From the NCBI GenBank assembly GCA_030267565.1, contig BRXU01000029.1, positions 257,501 to 321,500 on the forward strand: a stretch of DNA of 64,000 nt. Direction: 5' to 3'. This DNA is from Pleodorina starrii (Eukaryota > Chlorophyta > Chlorophyceae > Chlamydomonadales > Volvocaceae). Of the stretch, positions 9,231-18,005 are shown in pieces. Within the stretch, counting starts at the first letter, position 1, and the number at the start of each line of letters is the position of its first letter. Both the position numbers and the translations under genes were made by a program. The notes below the pieces were generated by a model. It had not been told where the DNA came from. It was given only the letters and a program-made list of their open reading frames with translations, and made no database searches.

Positions 9231-12200
9231 GAGTCCGGGCAATAGACCACTAGCGCAGGAGTCGTTGGGGTCTGCAGCAGCCGAGAAGGCAGTTTTAGCA
9301 ACCGAGAAGGTTGCAGTAGCCCAGGGCCAGTCGGATATGGGCGGAGGTGTTCCGGTCGTTTGCGATCCGCTGAAGTGTGATCGCATGTTCCTGCCTGACG
9401 AGTTTCGGAAGGTTGAGAGCAGTTTGGGGCGTCAGTTCTCTTTTGACGCCGCTTGTAACGACTCGGGTGATAACAGCCTCTGTGCGCGCTTTGCCTCTCC
9501 AAGCAAATCGTTCTTTGACACTGATGTGTCAGGCGAGTTTGTTTGGATCAATCCCCCATACACTCACGTTCAGCAATGGACACAGCACTACCTGCGCTGC
9601 AAGCGCAAGGACCCGGAGCACACATCAGCAGTCTTCTGTGTGCCCCAGTGGACTCAAGTCGAGCATCACATGCGTTCGGCAGGCTTTAAGCTGCTCAAAA
9701 CGTTTGAAGTTGGAACAAAACTGTTCTCAAAGAAAGACGCAAACGGCACTCGCACGGAAATGCCCGGTATCCCATGGCCGGTTCAGCTGTGGTATGACGC
9801 CCCAGCAACTCCAGTGCAAGTCAACAGCATGAATGCTCCCAACCGTTCAATGGTCTTTGATGCTCGCTTGTGCCAAACGGCTTGCCGAGTGCTTGCCGAC
9901 TCAGGTGCCAACTGCAATGGCGCCGCGGATGGCTTCATTACGCTTGAAGCAGCCCGCAACATGGCTCTCAGAACAAAGCCAACAACCACAGCATCCGTGC
10001 GCCTAGCGAACGGGACCAACGAGCTCATTGAAGGCTCAGTCACCGCAAACCTACGCATCGGTTCCTTCCACGATCAGGTCAAGCTACTTGTTCTCAAACA
10101 AGGAATACCAGGCGTTGAAATCATTCTCGCCAACGACTGGTTGGAACGGCGTAAGGCCCTAATGTGCTGGGCAACGCATACGCTTACCGCACACAAGGAC
10201 AAAGGTGAAAAGTGGACTCTTAAGCCCACATTCTGGTCTGCTGTGGAAGACGAGGAACACCTAGACGGTGTTACAATCATGAACTACGTGACCGCTACAC
10301 TTTACGCAGCGAGCACGGTAGAGACAATGTCGGCTAAAGCCGCAGCAAAGCGGATTGCCCAAGGCGCACGAAGCTACTTGATGCTTGTGCAGGCTGAACC
10401 TGTCGGTGAGGAAATGGCATCGGGAACAAAAGCCCCGGACGCCAACCTGATCCCTGAAGAAAACATGTCAGCCATTCTGGATGAATACAAAGACGTATTC
10501 GCAGAATTAAAAGGGCTTCCGCTATTTCGCGAAGTAGGTCACGCCATACCGTTGGTGGACGGGGCCGTACCGCCAGCCAAGCGAACGTACCGCCTGACGC
10601 AACTTGAGCAACAGGAAGTACGCAAGCAAGTCACTGAGTTGCTACAGAAAGGCTACATTGAACCCTCTACGTCGCCTTACGGCGCTCCGGTGATTTTTGT
10701 TGAGAAGGCTAACGGACAAGGTCTTCGTATGGTCCTTGATTACCGTGCCCTCAACAAACAAACAATTAAACGGCGGTACCCAATGCCCAATATTACAGAC
10801 CTCTTCGACCAGCTTCAGGGTGCGAACATTTTCAGTTCCCTGGACCTACAACAGGGGTACAACCAAATCCGCATTTCCCCAGAGGATGTGGAAAAGACGG
10901 CCTTTATAGCTCCGGGAATGGGCCAATTTCAATTCAAGGTCCTTTGCTTTGGCCTCACCAACGCCCCTGCAACGTTCCAAGCGGTGATGAATCGAATTTT
11001 CGCCGAACACATTGGCAAATTTGTGCTGGTGTACTTGGACGACATTTTGGTCTTCAGTAAGACCCCAGCCGAGCATGAGCAACACCTCCGTACGGTGCTC
11101 GCTCTGCTACGAAAGCACGAATTCAAGGCAAAACTGTCTAAGTGTCAGTTCAACCGTGGCGAACTGCACTTCTTGGGCCACATAGTTAGCCGAGACGGCT
11201 TAAAAGTGGACGAGCGTAAGGTTAAAGTCGTAAAAGAATGGCCAGTGCCGACCGACTTACCTAAGCTACGCGCGTTCCTTGGCTTAGCCAACTACTTTAG
11301 GAGGTTCATCCAGGGTTATTCCTCCCTTGTGGCCCCGCTCACAGCCTTAACCAGTGCGAAACTGCCCTTCCATTGGACGAAAGCGTGTGATGCGGCTTTC
11401 GAAGGCGTGAAGCATGCCTTGACGAACGCACCTGTACTTAAGCTCCCCGAGCTTGAAAAACCTTTCACGGTCTGGTCTGACGCCTCAATTTATGGCACCG
11501 GCGCCGTACTTTTACAAGACGAGCGACCAGTAGCTTACACGAGCTCAAAGTTCAGTAAAGCAGAGTATAACTACTCAACAACAGACCAGGAGTGCTTGGG
11601 CACAGTCCTTGCACTTGAAGAGTGGCGTTGTTATTTGGAAGGTGCAACCGATGTTACACTTGTAACCGACCACCAACCGCTGGTATACCTACAGGACCAG
11701 AAAAGCGCCGATATGCTCTCCCGTAGACAAGCTCGATGGATGGAACGCCTCTCGCGTTTCAACTTTAAATGGGAGTACCGCCCCGGACGGACAAATGTCG
11801 CTGATCCCATCAGTCGGGTTCACGACATGGTGCTAAATGTGCTAACGGCTTCGCTAATTGATAGCGACCTCGGCCGCCGAATCAAACGCGGGTATGACGG
11901 CGACCCAAACATACGAAAAACACAGGTAGCAAAGCTGCAGCTCAGGCGAAAGAACGGATTCTGGTACAGAGGGACCCAGATATACGTGCCTGAAAACGCT
12001 GACTTACGTAAGGAAATCCTGAAAGAGTATCATGATGTTCCCTACGCCGGCCATCGCGGCATTGACCGCACCAAACAAGCGATCGCACAAACTTATTGGT
12101 GGCCCGGGCTAGACGCTAACGTTAAGGAATACGTTAAGTCCTGCCCCAACTGTCAGCGCAACAAACCCACAAACAGAAAGCCGGGCGGATTGCTGCAGCC

Positions 12201-13353
12201 CCTCCCTATTCCTGCTGAGGTTTGGGATAGTGTATCAATGGACTTGATCACTCAGCTACCAACAACTCGCAATGGGCATGACGCGATAGTAGTGTTCGTG
12301 GACCGGCTGAGCAAAATGACGCACTTTGCTCCCACACACACATCCGTCGGAGCTGAAGAGTTAGCCCGCCTTTTTGTGGCTACAGTCTTCAGGCAGCACG
12401 GCCTTCCACAAAACATAGTGTCGGACCGGGACACACGCTTTACAAGCAACTTTTGGAAGGAACTATTTCGCCTATTGGGCACCCACCTCTACATGAGCAC
12501 AGCCTACCACCCGCAAACGGATGGACAAACGGAGCGGATGAACCGCGTCCTTGAAGAGACACTCAGGCACTACATCTCGCCCGCGCAAGACGACTGGGAC
12601 GAGCATTTGCCGCTTATCGAGTTTGCTATCAACAACTCTAAGCAGCGTTCAACGGGTGTTTCCCCGTTTTACCTTAACGGTATTAAGCAACCGCGTGTGC
12701 CGGTTGACCTACACGTTAAGAGTAAGGTGCCTGCCGCTGACAAATATCAGGAAGCGATGCAAATGCGTATCAAACGCGCAAAGCAGTGTCTCTTGGCTGC
12801 GCAAAACGATCAAAAAGAGGACGCCGACGTTCACAGGCGACCTGTGCGTTACGAGGTCGGGCAAAAAGTGCTGTTAAGTACGCGTAATGTCACGCTCAAA
12901 AACCCAGGTACCAAAAAGCTGATGCCTAAGTACATCGGCCCATACACGGTTGTCGAGAAAGTGAGCGAAACCGCGGTAAAACTAAAGTTACCGGCGGACT
13001 CACGCCTCCATCCGGTCTTTCACGTCTCCCTATTGAAACCTTACCGGGACGACGGAAACCGACAACCACCACCACCTTTACTTATTGAGGGTGAGCCATA
13101 CTACATGGTCGAATCGATCATCGACCATCGCGACGTTTCGGTCCGAGGTGGGCGCGGAAAAACACGGCGGGAATACCTCGTCAAATGGGAAGGCTACGAC
13201 TCGGGACACAACAGCTACGAGCCCGAAGCGTCCCTACGCGAATCCCAACCACTTTCCGAAGCAGTCGACGATTATGAGCGCAAACTCAAAATAAAGGCAC
13301 TGCACCCACGAGATAAACCCGCAGGAGGCAAGCCCGCTAAAAAGCGAAAATGA
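9199..13353 (+). CDS. pol: Pol polyprotein with extra methyltransferase-like domain
   Basis: Open from the codon after the gag TAG to a TGA at 13351-13353; the domain numbering here counts from the TTG at 9265. Order: a DNA N6-adenine-methyltransferase-like domain (~40-180: FDAACND, NSLCARF, then INPPY at 95-99); aspartic protease (ADSGAN, ~211-216); RT (~430-640, catalytic YLDD near 590); RNase H (WSDAS near 737, TDHQPL); integrase with an HHCC zinc site (~920-965, CPNCQRNK) and a DDE core (MDLI, SDRDTRF, TDGQTERMNR); and a C-terminal chromodomain (~1280-1335, YLVKWEGYD...YEPE). All core catalytic motifs are intact. The NPPY domain is not part of the standard Ty3/gypsy set; whether it is active or only structural is unknown. 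Confidence 0.92.
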   Translation, partial: RSGKRVGAGKQSPGNRPLAQESLGSAAAEKAVLATEKVAVAQGQSDMGGGVPVVCDPLKCDRMFLPDEFRKVESSLGRQFSFDAACNDSGDNSLCARFASPSKSFFDTDVSGEFVWINPPYTHVQQWTQHYLRCKRKDPEHTSAVFCVPQWTQVEHHMRSAGFKLLKTFEVGTKLFSKKDANGTRTEMPGIPWPVQLWYDAPATPVQVNSMNAPNRSMVFDARLCQTACRVLADSGANCNGAADGFITLEAARNMALRTKPTTTASVRLANGTNELIEGSVTANLRIGSFHDQVKLLVLKQGIPGVEIILANDWLERRKALMCWATHTLTAHKDKGEKWTLKPTFWSAVEDEEHLDGVTIMNYVTATLYAASTVETMSAKAAAKRIAQGARSYLMLVQAEPVGEEMASGTKAPDANLIPEENMSAILDEYKDVFAELKGLPLFREVGHAIPLVDGAVPPAKRTYRLTQLEQQEVRKQVTELLQKGYIEPSTSPYGAPVIFVEKANGQGLRMVLDYRALNKQTIKRRYPMPNITDLFDQLQGANIFSSLDLQQGYNQIRISPEDVEKTAFIAPGMGQFQFKVLCFGLTNAPATFQAVMNRIFAEHIGKFVLVYLDDILVFSKTPAEHEQHLRTVLALLRKHEFKAKLSKCQFNRGELHFLGHIVSRDGLKVDERKVKVVKEWPVPTDLPKLRAFLGLANYFRRFIQGYSSLVAPLTALTSAKLPFHWTKACDAAFEGVKHALTNAPVLKLPELEKPFTVWSDASIYGTGAVLLQDERPVAYTSSKFSKAEYNYSTTDQECLGTVLALEEWRCYLEGATDVTLVTDHQPLVYLQDQKSADMLSRRQARWMERLSRFNFKWEYRPGRTNVADPISRVHDMVLNVLTASLIDSDLGRRIKRGYDGDPNIRKTQVAKLQLRRKNGFWYRGTQIYVPENADLRKEILKEYHDVPYAGHRGIDRTKQAIAQTYWWPGLDANVKEYVKSCPNCQRNKPTNRKPGGLLQPLPIPAEVWDSVSMDLITQLPTTRNGHDAIVVFVDRLSKMTHFAPTHTSVGAEELARLFVATVFRQHGLPQNIVSDRDTRFTSNFWKELFRLLGTHLYMSTAYHPQTDGQTERMNRVLEETLRHYISPAQDDWDEHLPLIEFAINNSKQRSTGVSPFYLNGIKQPRVPVDLHVKSKVPAADKYQEAMQMRIKRAKQCLLAAQNDQKEDADVHRRPVRYEVGQKVLLSTRNVTLKNPGTKKLMPKYIGPYTVVEKVSETAVKLKLPADSRLHPVFHVSLLKPYRDDGNRQPPPPLLIEGEPYYMVESIIDHRDVSVRGGRGKTRREYLVKWEGYDSGHNSYEPEASLRESQPLSEAVDDYERKLKIKALHPRDKPAGGKPAKKRK

Positions 13354-13375
13354 CGCTCCCGGGACGGTTCGCTTC

Positions 13376-13388
13376 AGAGGGGGGAGAG
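13376..13388 (+). other. Polypurine tract
   Basis: The 13-base purine run agaggggggagag directly abuts the 3' LTR, as expected for the primer of plus-strand DNA synthesis. Confidence 0.85.
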
Positions 13389-13792
13389 TGTAGCAAGCTA
13401 CATTTCCCTTAGGAATATTACAGTAATAAATATAAACAACAATAATTCATTTGCGCAATAACGCGAAGAGCGCGCCCCGCGGGACCGCGATGCGCGCCAA
13501 CTAACTCAACTAACCTGAAGCGACCCTACCACTGGTCCCAATCATAGATCAGTGTCGTACAGACATCTTAGCCGGCAGGTGGAGCCGAGATATAAGTCAC
13601 CCGGGTGTAGTGTTCCGGCCAGTCATTGAGTAACCACATTTACTCGGTGGCCAGGGTTCAAGACCCTGCTGACACCTAAGAGCTTCCGCTATCTCACGTA
13701 TGCTTCTAGGCCTTCTGCGGAGACTCGCCGACTTTGTCGTCACTCTCTTCAGCAAGTCCACAATGACGGTAAGTGCCTAGACGCTTACTACA
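13389..13792 (+). repeat. 3' LTR
   Basis: 404 bp, identical to the 5' LTR except for C instead of T at 13407. It is followed by the target duplication CTTGG. Confidence 0.95.
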
Positions 13793-15142
13793 CTTGGGCA
13801 AGGAACGTTAGTTATTCGCTCTCGCCGAAATGTATCACTCCCAAAACACCTGACTCTATTCTTTCAGCTCAGAACGCGTAACTAACGGTATTGGCTACGT
13901 ACCTAGGCAGGGGCTCCATCGCGCGCGCAAGATCAACTACGCACTACAAACGCACGTGATGACCCATGGGTCCGCCGGGGCTAGACCGTAACGTGTAGAC
14001 GTTGAACTAAAGAAAGTACGCTTTGTAATTTTTCGCGCATGCTGTCTTCCCTGTAGTGCTACATCGCATCAGTTTGCTTGATTGTGCGAACTGCTGGCTT
14101 CCTGCAATAGCATTGCAGCCTGCTGCTGCTGCTACAGTGCGTACAGGTGCGTAGATACGCAGCTAGATAGATTCCTCCGTGATACACTTGTTGAAGTCGA
14201 ATACGGTACGTATGTAGCTGAAATGCCATCAATTAACACAGTCATCATGCAATTTATGTCAAAACAGTCTGGTCATACGGCCCTAGCATAGCCACCATGG
14301 ATCGATCCGCCAGTAGTCAAATAAACGCCACGCCAAATGTTATTTCATTCCAACGACTTCTTCAACACAACCCCTACCTCCGAAACCAACCACTACTTCA
14401 ACCGTGCGACAGCAAACCCTTTCCAGTCTCACGCGGGCACAACCTCCGTGCTGCTGTATGTGCCGCCAAGCAAGTCTTATTAAGCATGCAAGCGGCGGCA
14501 GCACCTAACCGACCGGGCAACGCGTAGCGAACCTATCCATGCCAACGAACCCAGCCAACCAAGATCCACGAGATATATACGGCGGCGGTGAGAGACCAAG
14601 CGCCATCATACGCACCAGGATGCGAATAACGGATACATGTCAGGACGGAGGCCCGACCCATACTGACTGTTCCTAATCGACCGTCAGCAGAGCCCTGCCG
14701 CCGCATCCGCAGTCGACATACGTATTTAACAAGCAAACGGCGGCCGCGCCAGGGGCCTGACTTGAATCCGCCAGCCACCCATACGCTCAGCAGCGTGCGT
14801 GTGTGTGTATGTGTGCCGGGCAAATCCGTCCGATTCACCTCTGTTAAAGAGCTAAAATTTCAAACTGCATACGCACGACGACGACACACGTCCTCGCACC
14901 TGCTGCCTGCTTGACAACGTACCGCATTACTTGCGGGGGAGGTTGAAATCGGGGGGCCTGCTGATGAATGGCCCAGCACCGCGGATTGTGGGCGCAGTCG
15001 CGGGCGCTTCATCATCACCCCGCCGCCGTGCGTAACGGGATAGTACAAACAGCGAAAACGAATCCGAACCGCGGTTGCCGGTCTTCCGGTGCGTCCTCCA
15101 CGGAAACGCCGATAGATTAGTAAGGCGCTCATCACCAACCCC
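13793..15142. other. Intergenic stretch, no gene recognised
   Basis: Sequence between the retrotransposon and the end of the one-domain PAN-like gene. No coding frame is convincing. It carries one exact GACCC-NN-GGGTC palindrome at 13961-13972. The right part is presumably 3' UTR of the minus-strand gene ending at 15143. Confidence 0.5.
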
Positions 15143-16048
15143 TTACGAAACCTTCCGGTAGAAGCAAGTGCCTGGCGTTCCGGCCGTCGGCGTGGTCTGG
15201 CTCTTCAGGCAGCCAATGTTGCGCGAGTCGACGGTGAAGGCCACACAGTCAGAGTTGGAGTCGCAGGCCGCGCCGGCGGTGTCCGCATCCATGTAAGTGC
15301 AGGTGCCGATCGTGGCGCCGGGCACGTACTGGTTGGGCGTCGCCTTGTAACCGTTGACGTTTTCACACGCTGGCGGGCGAGTGTCGCGGCGAGGCACAGT
15401 TGGGAGAGGAGGGAATAAGGGAGCGATGTGAGATAGATGAGGCGATTTGGATGGAGACCCATGGGTCCGTGGCTCAGTGCGCGTGTCCGAGGGATCGATC
15501 ACTGCTGGGCCGCAAACGTGCCCTCAGCCGGAGAGAAGAAAGCAACCCCTACAGTGTTGACTCTACTATCGTCGTCGCCGGCAACAACATTAGAATTATC
15601 AATGCAACTCATCGTGCGAGCCCCTCAATTTGCCCCTCATCATACGAGCCTTACAGCGCATTGACGAACGTGATGACAAAGGCTAGGCGATGTAAGCACG
15701 CAACGCAACGCCGCAACGACGGGCAGAACGATGTTGCGCGACAACGGCCGCGAGTTGAGCGTTGTGTGACTTTGCCCTACAGGGTCTGCGTTACACCTAC
15801 AAAGGCTAAACCGACGACCCCCTACCGGTTCCCCTTGTAAGTATCGCATCCTAAACCGACACCAATAAACACTAGGGCTCGAACGGACGCCTGTGTGGCG
15901 CAGCGCTTCTGTTGCGTTGGAGCATTGGACGAGATCGATCGCAAGCGGCGGATGCCATCAACTTACTCTGCGCGGTGGATAAGCTCGGGCCGAGCAGCAG
16001 CAGCATAGCCGCGCAGCACAGCGCCAGACGCAAAGCAGAGCGCCCCAT
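15143..16048 (-). CDS. Small secreted one-module PAN/apple-like protein
   Basis: Predicted join on the minus strand: 16048-15967 and 15369-15143 (309 nt, 102 aa). Exon 1 is a signal peptide (MGRSALRLALCCAAMLLLLG, ending STAQ) with donor GTAAGT at 15966 in phase 1. Exon 2 starts after CGCCAG, and the split codon restores T-C-E-N-V-N-G-Y. The single module has the family's six cysteines, with MDADTAGAACDSNSDC, AFTVDSRNIGCLK and GTCFYRK, then a stop. Its module is closest to module 1 of the gene at 6251-4002 (both have QYVPGA.IG.C and CLKSQTTPT). There is no Pro-rich linker. Probably an extracellular matrix or surface protein; ligand unknown. Confidence 0.8.
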
Positions 16049-17658
16049 GACGAAGAGAAAGATAGAGGACGGACGAGGAAACTGAGAGAGTACGTAGCTA
16101 GTATGTGGCACGCACCAGATGACTGTATCAGCTAAGAGCCAACTCCCAAAGGTTATATTATATTGGATGCGACTTCAAGCCTTTTTATTCAGGCTGCGTG
16201 TATGTGCGTGTCGGGAACGAATAACCTTGGTCACGTTCGTACAAATCGTCAAACGTCGACAACCTTGCCGATCGACGTGCGTTCAGGTCCGAAACACCCG
16301 AGTCTGCATTTTTGTGTATGTCGAAAGCGGCCGACACATCTAATTCTCCGTGCTCGCTGCGCTCGAGGGACATACGTAGGAGCGAGGAGCGTCCTGGTGT
16401 CTCGAAAAACCTGCCTGCTGCAGGCGGCGGCTTTGCCCCACATACACGAAGCCGTTCAGCTCTAGACTATTGTTGTCGGAAGCGTTGGATGCATTGGAAC
16501 TGCAGTGGATAATAACATACCGGTAATACTAGCCTCTCGTTGAGCCGAGCCCAAATCAAGCAAGCGATACTACCGCCTAGATACGGACAGCAGTACTGCC
16601 CGCCCGGACAACAAACCGGGGGGGCACGTCGCTTGATACCTCGATATCCAGACCACGTAAGGACCGTACGGTAGACTAGACAGGGGAACGAAATCCCGCC
16701 ACCTATCTTCAGCAGTCAGTAAGTCGCTCGGTTACATACATCGGTTCAGTATATCTGTCTTCTCTGCTGCTGGTTGAAGCCGGATGGATCCGCACCATAC
16801 ATCCACGGGTTCATTTCGGAGCAGGTTGACAGCAGGCGAGCGAGTGTATGTCATCAGCAGCTTCGTTCGTTCCTGCATCCATGCATCCAACCAAGCTGCT
16901 GACGCGACGTGCAGGCAGAGGGCCGGCGGACGGAGGCCCCAGGCACGCACCTTGCATTGTCAGTACGTAAGCAGCTAACACCCCTTGATTGTTGTACGGT
17001 ATCGATATGTCATTCCAGCGACCTGCGCGGACTCGTATGGTTGGGACTACTCCGTCCCCCTGGCTGGGACTAAGCTACACATGCGGCCGGCGGCGGCGGC
17101 ATGTGCCGTTGCAGGTAGGATAGATGCGAGAGTTACAACAATGAGGGACCGCTAGCGCACTAGGGTCCTGCGCTGGCGCATTCTGAGTCAACTCAGAACC
17201 TCACGGGCCTGCCGACTGCAGACCAGCACCCTCCCTCGTACCGTCAGTTTTATGTATGTTGCACACGGCATGGCGTTGTTTGGGGCCCGCCGTGCTGCTG
17301 CTAGCTAGCTGTCCCTGCCTACCTACCTCCAGCAGGTACGTATGCTACGATAGATACGTCTATCTAGAAGCGCACCCGTCCCGCCCGAGCGAGCGACCAA
17401 TTAAATTGTGCGGCTCCAACATAAACCTTTTGGTGCGAAATTTTGTACGGCTCGCGCGCGCGGACGGACGGAGTCCCATACATGCGGGAGCACACAGTGT
17501 CGTACGTACGCGCCGCCCCGTGCCCTAGCCACGAGTGATTGGCAAACTCCAGACACGCGTGCTGCGGCTGCTGCCAGCCACCGGCGGTGCGTGCTGTCAC
17601 GCACCCCGCCCAACCCTGAACGGCCGCCACAGCCCTGAAGCTGGATGGAGTGCAGTGC

Positions 17659-17769
17659 CTGCAGTACCGCAGCTAGCTAGCACCGACGTAATTCTGCCTG
17701 CAGTACCGCAGCTAGCTAGCACCGACGTAATTCTGCCTGCAGTACCGCAGCTAGCTAGCACCGACGTAA
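17659..17769. repeat. 39-bp tandem repeat, 2.8 copies
   Basis: The unit begins ctgcagtaccgcagctagct and includes agcaccgacgtaattctgc; the copies are essentially identical. The period is a multiple of three, but the surrounding frame shows no sign of being a gene. Confidence 0.9.
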
Positions 17770-17967
17770 CAAAAACATCATACGTAGCTCCGTCGTCGCA
17801 CGCCATTGTTTGACACGCACGGCGCGGGTCATCGCTTAGTTCGGCCCTACGTACGTCGGAACTGTAATGTACGTAAGGCACGCGCCCATTTATTATCGGC
17901 CTTGCTTATGGATGGCCAGCAGGTTCGTTCAGAAATACGTAAACGGTGACGACGACGTTGGGCCAGC

Positions 17968-17970
<3 letters not shown>

Positions 17971-18004
<34 letters not shown>
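17971..18004. repeat. (CTG)n microsatellite
   Basis: About eleven uninterrupted CTG units in non-coding sequence. Confidence 0.95.

Positions 18005-18005
<1 letters not shown>

Larger units (their letters stand above)
7090..13792 (+). mobile_element. Ty3/gypsy chromovirus-type LTR retrotransposon, intact
   Basis: A complete 6703-bp element flanked by the 5-bp target duplication CTTGG (7085-7089 and 13793-13797). It has two 404-bp LTRs (7090-7493, 13389-13792) with TG...CA ends that differ at one position (7108 T, 13407 C). A primer-binding site starts 2 bp after the 5' LTR, and a purine tract abuts the 3' LTR. Internally: gag (7564-9198), then pol in the same frame with a methyltransferase-like domain, aspartic protease, RT (YLDD), RNase H, integrase and chromodomain. 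The order RT-RH-IN-chromodomain places it among Ty3/gypsy chromoviruses. Near-identical LTRs and open frames indicate a very recent, possibly active copy. Confidence 0.95.
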
